Source: CBDDFV01 sp965227335 (lineage in GTDB: Bacteria; Planctomycetota; Phycisphaerae; Phycisphaerales; SM1A02). From it: DNA of 64,000 nucleotides. This document shows positions 28,426-38,622 of the stretch, piece by piece; position 1 is the stretch's first letter; each line of letters starts with the position of its first letter. The notes under the pieces were generated by a model. The model was given only the letters and a program-made list of their open reading frames with translations, did not search any database and was not told the DNA's origin. The DNA lies in contig CBDDFV010000001.1 in assembly GCA_965227335.1 (NCBI GenBank), forward strand, positions 992,001 to 1,056,000, in the 5' to 3' direction. The position numbers and the translations under genes were made by a program.

Positions 28426-29085
28426 TCAGCCGCCGGCTTTCTGCTGCCGGGCGAGGGGCAGGTATGCCCGGCGGTGGAAGAACAGGGCGGCGATCAGCAC
28501 GACCGACGCCACGGTCGCCAGGATCAACCCGGCTCCGGGGGTGGCGATGGTCACGAACTGCCCGATGCCGCCCTTTCCGAGGGCCGTGGGCACGAATGGC
28601 TTGACCGCGTTCGAGAGTGGCGCATGCGGGTCGAGGTTGAGCCCAAAGTGCCGCATCCACAGGTGCAGGTCGACGAGGAACACGACCGGAAACAGCACCA
28701 CGGGTGCGACCAGCAGGGCGGCCCATCGCGTGTGGACGTAGGCAGCGAACTCGAGCATGACGACGAATGCGATCATGATGAACACGCCCACGGTCCGCTC
28801 GAGCTGCGCCGCCTCGTAGAGTGATCGCATGCCGATGTAGTGGTTGAGGCCATCGATCTCGGCGACGTCACCGGTGAGCGCGTTCAGGTACGCGGTCATG
28901 TGCAGCCCGTCCGGGTACTGGGGCGCCTGGAGTTCCATGTGCCAGTAGGGCAGGAACAGCGAGACGAGCAAGAGCACCCTCGCGGCGAGGAGCAGGAAGC
29001 CGGGTGTGCCGTATCGAAGCGAGTGCTTCGAGGCTTCCTGCGGACTGACCCGGGGGCCGAGAAGCCGATCGATCATCGAGCTCAT
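28426..29085 (-). CDS. Integral membrane protein, NosB-like by position
   Basis: The roughly 219-residue protein has about four or five membrane helices. An extracytoplasmic loop contains LPYWHMELQAPQYPDGLHM, and DLHLWMRHFGLNLDPHAPLS follows near the third helix. It sits between nosZ and nosD, the place of nosB in clade-II clusters such as that of Wolinella, where NosB is a membrane protein of unknown role. The conserved His and Met residues suggest copper or electron handling, which is inference. Starts at 29112 (GTG) and 29076 are also possible. Confidence 0.7.
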   Translation of the reverse strand: MSSMIDRLLGPRVSPQEASKHSLRYGTPGFLLLAARVLLLVSLFLPYWHMELQAPQYPDGLHMTAYLNALTGDVAEIDGLNHYIGMRSLYEAAQLERTVGVFIMIAFVVMLEFAAYVHTRWAALLVAPVVLFPVVFLVDLHLWMRHFGLNLDPHAPLSNAVKPFVPTALGKGGIGQFVTIATPGAGLILATVASVVLIAALFFHRRAYLPLARQQKAGG

Positions 29086-29182
29086 GACTGCATCCCATGG
29101 TGAGCGCGGCACGGGCGAGGTGGACCGCCGGCCGCACGGGGGTAAGGCGCAGGAGGCGCTTTCGCATTTCCTGCGGGTGGTG

Positions 29183-31168
29183 TCATTTCGGTTCGACCAT
29201 GAGGTAGCCCATCATCTCCAGGTGAAGGGCGGAACAGAACTCCGAGCAATAGAACGGGAACGTCCCGGCCGTGTCGGCCTCGAACTCGATCGTCACGGTC
29301 TCCCCCGCCTCCAGCGACGCGGTGATGTTGTAGACCGGCACGGCGAAGCCGTGGGTCGCGTCCACGGCCCGCTCGACATTCGTGATGTGCCAGCGGACCT
29401 TGTCCCCCTGCTTGAGGTAGATGTGCTCAGGGTTGAAGTGGCTCCGGATCGCCGTCATGAAGACATCGACGGTGCCGTCATCGTTCCGCTGCACCCGCTC
29501 CATCTTGGGCTTGGGCGCCATCGGGTTGATGTTCTGCACGTGCGGGTCCCAGCCCACCTGGGGGTAGACCGTCCAGGGGTCGAGCTTGTCGGCCTTGACG
29601 ATCTGGGCGTAATGGGGCTCACCCACGCCCATCGCCATGTCGTAGATGACCGGTGCGGCCGTGCCCTGCCCGGAGATGTCGATGAGCTGCAGATTCTGCG
29701 GGAGGAGCGGGCCAGTCGGATAGAAGCGATCAACCGACCACTTGTTGAGGGCGACGAGGTACTTGCCGTCGGGGCTGACCGTGTCTCCCTCGGCCGCGGC
29801 GATGTGACCGACGTTGTAGTGGACTGGTGTCTTGTGAACGAGCGTCCAGTCGGGCTCGGGCGTTCCCCGCCCATACGAACCACCCATCGTCCAGCGAGCC
29901 ACCGCCGAGTCGAGATAGAGCGACGTGTAGGCGTAGCCATCGGGGCCGAACTGCGTGTGGAGCGGGCCGAGACCGACCTCGATGCGAGCCTCGACGACAC
30001 CGTCGAAGTCCAGGATCGGCACGCCGAAATCGTCCTTGCCCGAGAAGTTCTTGTTCGCGATTGCGCTCTTGATCTTCGCCATCGAGTAGATCGTGACGTG
30101 CGGATCGAGCTTGCCGGAGACGACGATGAAGTCGCCCTTGGGGGCGACATCGACGCCGTGGGGGCTTCGCGGCTCGGGCGTGACGTGGAGCAAGCCCTCG
30201 GCGATCGCCGTCTCCAGCGTGATCACGGGGAAACCCTTGATCCGCTGGACCTTGCCCGCCTTGAAGAGCTGCTCGGCCTTCTTCCAGTCGATGACGTGTA
30301 GGAAGTCCGTCGCGTTCATGCTCGCGCCCGCTTCGAACGGCGGCTTCTTGTCCTGGATTCCACCGGTGGCGAGCTCGGTGTTCAACGAGTTCATGAAGAA
30401 GTAGCCGTCGCTGGCCAGCTTGCCCGCGTCCGAGAGGTCCTGCCAGTACGGCGGCAGTTCAATCGCGAACGACTGGTCCTTGTCGATCCGACCGCGGTTG
30501 CGGTCGAACTTCCACAGGGTCACCGAACCCTTGTACTTCTCGTTGTACTCGGAGATCGGCGCGTAGTCGGAGCCCCACGGCGTCGCGTACTGGCCGCCCT
30601 CGATGATGTACTCGGTGTTCGGCGTGACGAACGTGCCGCCGTGGTCGCTGAGCGTGAGCGGGTTCTTGACGATCTGCTTCGTTTCCCAGTCGCGAAGGTC
30701 GATGACCGCGACGCGCGCGTTGATCTTGTCATTGATGAACACGAACTGACCGTCGTAGTCGCCGTTCGTCTCCGAGAGCGCCGGGTGGTGCGTGTCGCCC
30801 CACAGGTTGGACTTACCGTGCGGGAATCCTTCCTCGAGGATGCTGTTGCCGACCCCATAGCCCCAGCCCTGCCACGGCTCCGGCGTGAAGACGGCGATCG
30901 AACGGAGCAGCCGCATGCTCGGCAGGCCGACCACGAAGATCTGGCCCGCGTGTCCGCCCGAGGCGAACATCAGGTACTCGTCCTTCTGTCCGCTCGGCAG
31001 ATAGGTCTTCGCTGCAGCGATGAGATCCGCGTTCGTGAGCCCGCGCTCCTTAGCGACGGCCTCGACATCTCGCATCGACTGCGCGCCGGCGGGCGCTGCA
31101 AGGGCGCCGATTGCGAGGCTCGCCAGCAGGGCGACGATGGGGTAGACGGAGGTGCGGTTGTGTTTCAT
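29183..31168 (-). CDS. nosZ: Nitrous oxide reductase, clade II (Sec-exported)
   Basis: NosZ reduces N2O to N2 in the periplasm. The 661-residue precursor has a plain Sec signal peptide (1-29) with no twin-arginine motif, the mark of clade II. The seven-bladed propeller carries the Cu-S centre histidines, for example H127-H128 in WGDTHHPALSE, and others in SDHGGTF, SPHGVDV and HYNVGH. The C-terminal cupredoxin has the CuA ligands C641, C645, H649 and M652 (FYCSEFCSALHLEM), plus the upstream THGFAVP histidine. All expected ligands appear intact, so the enzyme should be active. It is the second gene of the operon. Confidence 0.97.
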   Translation of the reverse strand: MKHNRTSVYPIVALLASLAIGALAAPAGAQSMRDVEAVAKERGLTNADLIAAAKTYLPSGQKDEYLMFASGGHAGQIFVVGLPSMRLLRSIAVFTPEPWQGWGYGVGNSILEEGFPHGKSNLWGDTHHPALSETNGDYDGQFVFINDKINARVAVIDLRDWETKQIVKNPLTLSDHGGTFVTPNTEYIIEGGQYATPWGSDYAPISEYNEKYKGSVTLWKFDRNRGRIDKDQSFAIELPPYWQDLSDAGKLASDGYFFMNSLNTELATGGIQDKKPPFEAGASMNATDFLHVIDWKKAEQLFKAGKVQRIKGFPVITLETAIAEGLLHVTPEPRSPHGVDVAPKGDFIVVSGKLDPHVTIYSMAKIKSAIANKNFSGKDDFGVPILDFDGVVEARIEVGLGPLHTQFGPDGYAYTSLYLDSAVARWTMGGSYGRGTPEPDWTLVHKTPVHYNVGHIAAAEGDTVSPDGKYLVALNKWSVDRFYPTGPLLPQNLQLIDISGQGTAAPVIYDMAMGVGEPHYAQIVKADKLDPWTVYPQVGWDPHVQNINPMAPKPKMERVQRNDDGTVDVFMTAIRSHFNPEHIYLKQGDKVRWHITNVERAVDATHGFAVPVYNITASLEAGETVTIEFEADTAGTFPFYCSEFCSALHLEMMGYLMVEPK

Positions 31169-31240
31169 GGTGTGCCTCGGGGTCTGCGCCGCCTCGGGTT
31201 GTCGCCGAGGAGTCGGCCTTGGTGTGCGTGTGCGACGTCT

Positions 31241-32095
31241 CTACGAACCCAGCGTTTCCTTCTGCAATGCCCGGATGTACTCGATGATCGTCTGGAGCTG
31301 GGCGTCGGTGATGGCGGGGTTGCCGCCCTTCGGGGGCATGTCGAGCCCGGTGGTATTGGTGGAGTCCCACATCGGACGGCCACGCTTGATGAAGCCGATC
31401 AGGTCCTGATCGCTCGTGCCGCGGATGTAGCCGCTCGTCACCAGGGGGAGGCTCTGGCCTTCGATCCCCTCACCGCCTCGACCATGACACGCGCTGCATG
31501 AAGCGATGAAGAGGTCGTAGCCGGCATGATCCGTCAGCTCGATCGGGGCCGCCCCGCCTTCTGCTGCCCGTGCCTTGATGTTCCAGGGCTCGACTGAGAC
31601 GAGGGCCACGCCGGGTTCCTGCAGGGCGCGCAGGTACACGATGACATCGTTGATCTTGTCGTCGCTCAGATCCTGCGCCGCACGCGGAGGCATGAGGACG
31701 CCCGTCGTGTTGCGCGGATCGTCGAGCTTCCGTCCATCCACGAGCAACTCGAAGAGCTCCTCATCCGAGCTCTCCTGCACGAAGGCGCTGTTGTGGACCG
31801 GCTTGCCCAATCCATGCACGCCATCGCCCCTCGGACCGTGGCAGACCGTACATGTTGACTGGAACACCTCTTTGCCACGCCGAAGCGCTGTCACATCGAG
31901 CGACAGCTCATCAGCGATGCGCTGGTCGCGCAACATCATCTCTCGGTACGGCTTGCTGTAGTAGTGGTTGGACGACATGGCACCCCAGATCGTGGTGACC
32001 GCCAGTGCCACCACGAGAATGACGGCGGCCACGAATTCCAGGACGGGAACCCGATCACGCTTGATCTCGCTGTGTGCTTTCACGGCTCGCTCCAT
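31241..32095 (-). CDS. Membrane-anchored diheme cytochrome c
   Basis: This is a probable electron donor to NosZ. The 284-residue protein has an N-terminal membrane anchor (about 18-38) and two cytochrome c domains, with heme sites C82-T-V-C85-H86 and C200-S-A-C203-H204. Candidate Met ligands lie in LMPPRAAQDL and DMPPKGGNP. It is the first gene of the operon, 72 bp ahead of nosZ. The ATG at 32095 is favoured over one at 32143, which would begin inside the promoter. In Wolinella-type clusters separate NosC1 and NosC2 play this part. Confidence 0.88.
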   Translation of the reverse strand: MERAVKAHSEIKRDRVPVLEFVAAVILVVALAVTTIWGAMSSNHYYSKPYREMMLRDQRIADELSLDVTALRRGKEVFQSTCTVCHGPRGDGVHGLGKPVHNSAFVQESSDEELFELLVDGRKLDDPRNTTGVLMPPRAAQDLSDDKINDVIVYLRALQEPGVALVSVEPWNIKARAAEGGAAPIELTDHAGYDLFIASCSACHGRGGEGIEGQSLPLVTSGYIRGTSDQDLIGFIKRGRPMWDSTNTTGLDMPPKGGNPAITDAQLQTIIEYIRALQKETLGS

Positions 32096-32141
32096 CCGCC
32101 CGGGGCCAGGGTTGTGGCTCCGTCGCGTCGTCGGTGCCGGC

Positions 32142-32230
32142 ACTCTAGATGAGATCGCCGCCTAAATCAATAAATCCAGCGTTGGATTTCTGGATTTATC
32201 TTGAACGGCCGCGGAGCGATCGGCTAGAGT
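32142..32230. promoter_or_regulatory. Divergent nos/Rrf2 promoter with palindromic operator
   Basis: For the nos operon (minus strand) there is TTGATT (32170-32165), a 17-bp spacer and TAGAGT (32147-32142). For the Rrf2 gene (plus strand) there is TTGAAC (32201-32206), an 18-bp spacer and TAGAGT (32225-32230). Between the two -35 boxes lies an inverted repeat, ATAAATCCAG (32170-32179) and CTGGATTTAT (32190-32199). An inner overlapping copy is AAATCCA/TGGATTT (32172-32178 and 32183-32189). A regulator bound here would control both directions, and the adjacent Rrf2 protein is the obvious candidate. Confidence 0.65.
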
Positions 32231-32237
32231 TCGCGGT

Positions 32238-32711
32238 ATGGCGATGTACGGGAAACAGACAGAGGCCGCCATTGCCGTCATGAGCCGGCTCGCCGAGGTC
32301 TACGACGAAGGCCAGACGCGGCTGCCCGCCAACGACATCGCGGACGCGCGTGGGCTCCAGCGGCCACGCGTCGCCCGGGTGCTCTCGGTCCTGTCGCGTG
32401 CCGGCCTGGTCACGGGCTCGCCCGGGCCGGGCGGCGGCTTCAGCCTCACACGGCATCCCGGCGAGATCGTCATCAACGACGTATTCTCGCTCTTCGAGAA
32501 GCGACGCGACGAGTCGGGCGAGTGTCCGTTCGGTGGCGGGATCTGCGGCGTCGGTCGCGCGTGTCCCTTCCACGACGAGTATGCCGCGGTGCACGAGGCG
32601 ACTGCGCGATTCCTCGATCACACGACGTTCGAGAACTTCCGCGTCGCTGTCCAGGAGGAAGGCTGGCGTCCTGCCCGCTCCGGGAGCTGGAAGTCGCCGA
32701 AGCCACGATGA
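32238..32711 (+). CDS. Rrf2-family transcription regulator
   Basis: The 157-residue protein has the Rrf2 winged helix (KQTEAAIAVMSRLAE ... LPANDIADARGLQRPRVARVLSVLSRAGLVTGSPGPGGGFSL) and the three-cysteine iron-sulfur site C96, C103, C109 (CPFGGGICGVGRACPF). Members such as NsrR and IscR sense NO or cluster status. Placed divergently from the nos operon with a shared operator, it is probably the nos regulator. The predicted -10 box is only 8 bp before the ATG, so the message may be leaderless. Confidence 0.9.
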   Translation: MAMYGKQTEAAIAVMSRLAEVYDEGQTRLPANDIADARGLQRPRVARVLSVLSRAGLVTGSPGPGGGFSLTRHPGEIVINDVFSLFEKRRDESGECPFGGGICGVGRACPFHDEYAAVHEATARFLDHTTFENFRVAVQEEGWRPARSGSWKSPKPR

Positions 32712-32770
32712 TACGTTGCGAGAGGACGCATGCGCTGGGGCTCCGGACGGCCCCTCGAAAGGATCTGGTC

Positions 32771-33271
32771 ATGTTGTCATCGCCCGCCGTGATTGTCCTC
32801 GCCGGCCTGATCGGGCTGATGGCGGGCTGTGCCGATCGGCAACTGGCTGCGAACAAGGCCATCGTGCTGGCCAACGCACATGCGTACAACGAGCACGACG
32901 TCGATGCCCTTCGCGCCACGATCGCATCGGATCTCCAGAGGCGGTGCCAGGCCACGCCGGGGATCAGCGTCGTCAGCGCCGACGACTTCATCGCCTTCGC
33001 TGAGGCTGACTGGGCGACCTTCCCGGACGGAACCCTCGAGATCGAGCGGCTCGTTGCCGAGGGTGATCGCGTCGGTGTGTTCGGCCGATTCACCGGGACC
33101 CAGCGCGGGCCGATGGGCACATTCCCGGCGAGCGACAAGCGTGTCGATCTCGATTTCGGCGCGGTCTTCTCGATCGATGATGGCCGGATAGTTCGAATCG
33201 AAGTCACATGGGACAACTTGGCAGCGCTGACCCAGCTCGGGCACTGGCCGTTGCCTGCATACGGACAATGA
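32771..33271 (+). CDS. Small lipoprotein with NTF2/SnoaL-like domain
   Basis: The 166-residue protein starts with a lipoprotein signal ending LIGLMAGC (C near residue 19). The rest resembles the NTF2-like/SnoaL fold: ANAHAYNEHDVDALRATIASD at the start, then VSADDFIAFAEADWATFPDG and GRIVRIEVTWDNLAALTQLG. This is often a small-ligand-binding pocket. The ATG at 32771 has a GAAAGGATC site. The upstream frame overlaps the Rrf2 gene, which lies 59 bp before it, so the two may be co-transcribed. The function is unknown. Confidence 0.7.
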   Translation: MLSSPAVIVLAGLIGLMAGCADRQLAANKAIVLANAHAYNEHDVDALRATIASDLQRRCQATPGISVVSADDFIAFAEADWATFPDGTLEIERLVAEGDRVGVFGRFTGTQRGPMGTFPASDKRVDLDFGAVFSIDDGRIVRIEVTWDNLAALTQLGHWPLPAYGQ

Positions 33272-33505
33272 CCTCAGCTCCACTGTGGACGTGCTCGACG
33301 CCAAGGTGTCCGTTGTTCGATCGCAGGGCGCGACTTTCTCTTCGGCGTCGCTTGCGTGTTCATCGCTTCTGTCGCGCATTGTCGCAACTGGGAATCGGAC
33401 CGGACAGCGAAAGAAAGTCTGTCTATGTCGGGTGCTGCTCCCGCGGGCGTAGGCTGCGATCCACGGCCGGGAAGGAACCATCGCCGACCGAGCCTCGCGC
33501 TCCCG

Positions 33506-33713
33506 GGTGACGCAGGTGACACAGGTGACGCTCCTCCGGAGAGTTCTGCATGCGCGTGCGGGCGCGCGTACGCGCGTGTGCGAACTCTTCGGGGAGTTGT
33601 GTCACTTGCGTCACCCGTAGCGCAACCGCAATCGGATGAAGCACTTGCGGGGTGACACAACGCGATTTCGTTGTGTCACCTTGCGTCACCCGGCAGGCAG
33701 TTGTGTCACCCGG
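33506..33713. repeat. Iteron-like array of GTGACRC sites
   Basis: Nine copies of GTGACGC or GTGACAC occur in both orientations within about 205 bp. Three are direct at 33506, 33515 and 33524, in a 9-bp tandem. Two are inverted at 33599 and 33608. One is direct at 33651, and three are inverted at 33673, 33683 and 33703. GGTGACACAACG (33651-33662) and CGTTGTGTCACC (33669-33680) form perfect 12-bp arms. The layout suits a replication origin for the element's primase-helicase, or a multi-site operator. Confidence 0.65.
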
Positions 33714-33733
33714 TCGCATCGGAGTCGACGTGC

Positions 33734-33757
33734 CGGCGTGTCGGCGTGTCGGCGTGT
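33734..33757. repeat. Three tandem CGGCGTGT units
   Basis: Exact 8-bp copies lie at 33734, 33742 and 33750, just beside the GTGACRC array and 37 bp from the stop of the M41-like gene. They may be part of the same origin or regulatory site. Confidence 0.55.
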
Positions 33758-33794
33758 CGCAGCCGTCTCCCTTCAGCCGCAGCGTATCGCGCGA

Positions 33795-34276
33795 TCACGA
33801 CGACTCTTTTGACGGGGAAAGGCCTGCGACGCCGTGGGCATACAGCTCGGATGCGACCGCCAGGATCGTGCGCTCGTGACGCCTGACCAGCAGATCGGCT
33901 TCTCGATGGATCCACGCGTGCCGCCTTGCCCACCGGTCCGGCTCCGCCTCGTATCCGGTGATCGCCCACTCCGCGATGCGCCGGTCGTCGCTCGGCCCGA
34001 GATCGGCCCGCAGATCCTCGGCGGTATCGCGGTCGATGGTCTCGGCGACGGGCAGGTCAGCGCGGTCGGCGACTTCCGGCGGGGTGTGCAGCTCGACCAG
34101 TCGCTCGGCCGCCGGCCCGCACGCGGTCATCAGAGCATCTTCGAATGCACCGAGATCACCGACGTAGGCCGCACCGCCGGCGGAGAACAGGACCGCTCCG
34201 ACCGACCGGCCGCCGAGCACCCGGGTCGCGACGATGTGACCAGCCTCATGGACAGCCGTCACCCAGCGTGGATCGG

Positions 34277-34280
<4 letters not shown>
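33795..34280 (-). CDS. M41 (FtsH)-like peptidase-domain protein
   Basis: The 161-residue protein begins MTDPRWVTAVHEAGHIVATRVLGG. The HEAGH motif followed by a small hydrophobic helix is the zinc site pattern of the FtsH/M41 peptidase family. Later Asp/Glu-rich helices could provide the third ligand. There is no AAA domain and no membrane helix. The ATG at 34280 overlaps the stop of the detached integrase tail (TGATG-type overlap at 34277-34280), so in the circular element it would be translated behind the full integrase. The substrate is unknown. Confidence 0.65.
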
Positions 34281-35897
<1,617 letters not shown>

Positions 35898-35968
35898 CGT
35901 GTGCCTTTCATCGTTTCGGACCGTTCGATTCTAGAGATCAGAAGAAGTGCGCGCCACCGTCACGACCG

Positions 35969-38389
35969 TCACATCGCATCGAGGTTGATCACGCCACCGC
36001 TGTTCGGCGGGTCAGAGGCCGGGCTTTCGTCCGGGTCTTCGCGGGTGATGGTGTAGATCCGCCCTCGGTTTGACCGTTCGGTGGGGATGTTCACGTGGAT
36101 GTTCTGGCGGCGGAGGACCGGCATGGCGCGTTTGAGCCTCGCGGTCATCGCCCGTGCGTTCTTGGGCCACTGCTTCGATGGATCATCTTGTATTGCATCG
36201 AGCAGCTCGCCGGAAGTACCCTCCCAGGAGGGGACTCTGGTCATCAAATTAATGATGGCCTGTGCGACCAGGTCGCCTTCGATGACATCGTCGTCCAGCC
36301 GGGTTCGCTGCCCGAGGTACGTTTGCGTGGAGCGATTCGGCACGCCGTCAGCGAGGTCGATCGCCCCGAGGATCCTGGCGAAGTCTGCCATGCGCGGCAT
36401 TTTGTCCAGGACGACGTTCTCGCGATCTGCGAGGACTTTCGACAGCAAATCGAGCAGGCCGCCGAGGATCGATCCGGAAAGCCGGTGGAACTCGTCCCAG
36501 ATCTCTCTGCTGGTTCGCCGGCGGGCGTCGGGGATGACTTCGAGGTCGACGACGATCAGGCGGTCAGCCAGGTCGCCGCGCAAAGCGCCCGCATCGATCG
36601 ATGTCATGGCGATCACGCGCTGGAATGAGATCACGGTGATGTCGTTGTTCGAATAAAGGGCGCGGCGGACCATGCCGTCTCCCGTAACTGCCTTGCAGAG
36701 TGCGTCGGAGAACCACGGACGAATCTGGGAGACGTTGTCCAGCACGACCGTCCAGGAGCCTGCCGCGGCGACCGCCCAGTTCTCGGGATCACGAGGTTCG
36801 GTTCGAAGCGGGGCAGTGGAGGGGTCGACAACGGAAACAACGAGTTGTGCGGCGGTGCTCTTCCCCGTGCCCTGTTCGCCGCCGAAGAGCAGGATCGGGT
36901 GAGGGATGTCGGGGACGAGGGTCGCGGCCATCCAGCCCCGTAGGAGTAACCAGGCGTCCTCGTCAACATTGAGCAGGGAACGAAGCTGATCAAGATCGCC
37001 ATGCCGATCGGGGACGGGCAATGGACTCGACAGAGCGGTTCGTTTGAAGACGACGGGTGACTCGTCCTCAATCTTCCACCCGTCAGCGGAAACGACGATG
37101 CACTTGCCAATCGCCTCGTGAGCCAGGTCAAGCACGATCGAGTCGCCGTGCCAGGCGACGCGAATCGCGACGTCCTCGGGCTCAGCATCTTCCGCCAGTC
37201 CTTGGATGACGTTCATCGCGTCAGTGAGTGCGGACCCGTTCGGCGTCTTGCGGTAGCGATCGCGGAAAGCGCGAGCAAGCCGACGCTTGAATAAAGTGCC
37301 GTCGAGGGGAAACGCGATGCTCGGCTTCTCTTGATCGATCGCGAAGGCCTGCTTCTGCTTGTCGCGACCGAACCGGAATCGTTCGATCGCCAGATTGACG
37401 CATCTGTCAGCAATCGTCGCCTCCGGGGGCTCCGCCGTCTGCTGGGTGGTCTCGAGCGATCTGACGAGTTCAAGGCCTGACGAGCGGCATGCTTCCGGGT
37501 CGGTGATATCCAGGCCGGCGTCGATCTGTTTCTCGAGGTAGCGACGAACGTCCTTCGCATCGGGTGGAAAGGCGACGGGGACATCTTGCTGCCACTCCTC
37601 GGCCATACCCTGGGCAACCAATAATGCTCCGTCTCGTCCGGGCCAACTACCGTCGGGCTTCGAGTCATTCTCGCCGACCACGATCACTCGGCGACCTCGC
37701 AGCATCTGGGCGAGCTCGGAGGCGCCGCCTCGGTTGCTCGGCCGCCCGATTGCGGCCAGGCCGAGCGTCCGGCAGGCCGCCGCGTCGCTCGGCCCCTCGA
37801 CGAGCAGGACGGGGTCGCTCGCCGTCGCCGTCCCGGAAGGCACCGCCAGCCCTCGGTTCATTCCCTTCGGCGCGCCCTTACGACTATCCGTTGCACGGAG
37901 CGTGAAGCCCACGATCTGCCCATCGCCTCGTCGTTCGGCAAACGTATAGGCGCCGTTCGGATAGTCGTTCGTCCATCCGGCCCCGCTCGCCTTCAGCTCA
38001 CGAAGCTGCTCCGATGTCGCCCATCCCAGCCCGAGTTCGTCAAGCGAATCAGGCGAGACATGGAGTTGCTCCGCCAGTTCCTCGCGACGATCCGAAGTGA
38101 TCGCCGCTCGGAATGTCGCGTCGAGTTCTTTGAGCCTTCTCATTCCCGGTGTCACATCCTTGCAATGTGCTGAAGATCGAGCCGTTCTTCGCGTACGCGC
38201 GGGTCGGTCGTCGTTGAAGTAAAGGAGGTTGCCGTCGTTCTTGTCCGTCTTGACGAACCGCATCCCGGCCGGGGCCGTCGTCACTCGCATGCATCGAAGG
38301 GCGGTCCGGTCTGGCGTCCAGGCGCACCAGTCCGGACGGCCGCATGCCGGGCACGGACTCGACTTCGAGACTTCTTTCCAGTTGCTCAC
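35969..38389 (-). CDS. TOPRIM primase / SF3-like helicase replicase
   Basis: This is a probable replication protein of element 2. The 806-residue protein starts with a zinc ribbon (C13, C16, C22, C33), as in DnaG-type or phage primases. A TOPRIM domain follows (VLLVEGPSDAAA, E198, and later VVGENDSKPDG). The C-terminal NTPase has Walker A GGEQGTGKS (503-511) and Walker B VVLDN, and resembles virus/plasmid-type superfamily 3 helicases. I chose the GTG at 38389 because it overlaps the HTH stop by 4 bp (GTGA) and starts just before the zinc ribbon. Confidence 0.82.
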   Translation of the reverse strand: MSNWKEVSKSSPCPACGRPDWCAWTPDRTALRCMRVTTAPAGMRFVKTDKNDGNLLYFNDDRPARTRRTARSSAHCKDVTPGMRRLKELDATFRAAITSDRREELAEQLHVSPDSLDELGLGWATSEQLRELKASGAGWTNDYPNGAYTFAERRGDGQIVGFTLRATDSRKGAPKGMNRGLAVPSGTATASDPVLLVEGPSDAAACRTLGLAAIGRPSNRGGASELAQMLRGRRVIVVGENDSKPDGSWPGRDGALLVAQGMAEEWQQDVPVAFPPDAKDVRRYLEKQIDAGLDITDPEACRSSGLELVRSLETTQQTAEPPEATIADRCVNLAIERFRFGRDKQKQAFAIDQEKPSIAFPLDGTLFKRRLARAFRDRYRKTPNGSALTDAMNVIQGLAEDAEPEDVAIRVAWHGDSIVLDLAHEAIGKCIVVSADGWKIEDESPVVFKRTALSSPLPVPDRHGDLDQLRSLLNVDEDAWLLLRGWMAATLVPDIPHPILLFGGEQGTGKSTAAQLVVSVVDPSTAPLRTEPRDPENWAVAAAGSWTVVLDNVSQIRPWFSDALCKAVTGDGMVRRALYSNNDITVISFQRVIAMTSIDAGALRGDLADRLIVVDLEVIPDARRRTSREIWDEFHRLSGSILGGLLDLLSKVLADRENVVLDKMPRMADFARILGAIDLADGVPNRSTQTYLGQRTRLDDDVIEGDLVAQAIINLMTRVPSWEGTSGELLDAIQDDPSKQWPKNARAMTARLKRAMPVLRRQNIHVNIPTERSNRGRIYTITREDPDESPASDPPNSGGVINLDAM

Positions 38390-38622
38390 GGCTGCATCCC
38401 CTTCCGGATTCGGGCTCCGGCGCCGGGCTCCGTAGGGCAGCCGGCGGCGATCCACGCGGCGAGTTCCTCGGGGCAGTAGCGGACGGATCGTCCGATTCGG
38501 CGTACGGGGATCGCGCCGGACTTCGTGTGTCGCCAGAGGGTGCGGGCGCCGATGCCGAGTTGCTCGGCGGCTTCAGTCGATTTCAGCAGCCGCTTGTCTG
38601 ACGACGGCAAGGGGGCGATCAT
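38386..38622 (-). CDS. AlpA/excisionase-like HTH protein
   Basis: The 78-residue HTH_17 protein contains LLKSTEAAEQLGIGARTLWRHTKSGAIPVRRIGRSVRYCPEELAAWIA, the classic excisionase/AlpA pattern. It overlaps the replicase start and the upstream HTH gene by 4 bp each, mirroring element 1. It may direct excision or activate the replicase. Confidence 0.88.
   Translation of the reverse strand: MIAPLPSSDKRLLKSTEAAEQLGIGARTLWRHTKSGAIPVRRIGRSVRYCPEELAAWIAAGCPTEPGAGARIRKGMQP

Larger units (their letters stand above)
33272..33794. other. 523-bp non-coding region with repeat arrays
   Basis: I see no gene here. It holds the GTGACRC array (33506-33713), a GC-rich palindromic centre with CGCGCGTACGCGCG near 33563-33576, and three tandem CGGCGTGT units. 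The bases 33272-33505 show nothing distinct. Confidence 0.6.

Noticed and set aside
33356..33655. Small plus-strand open frame in the repeat region
   Set aside because: Its codons run across the iteron repeats, and it has no ribosome site and no recognisable product.
33506..33757. CRISPR array
   Set aside because: Repeats are 7-9 bp in both orientations with irregular spacing, and no cas genes are present.
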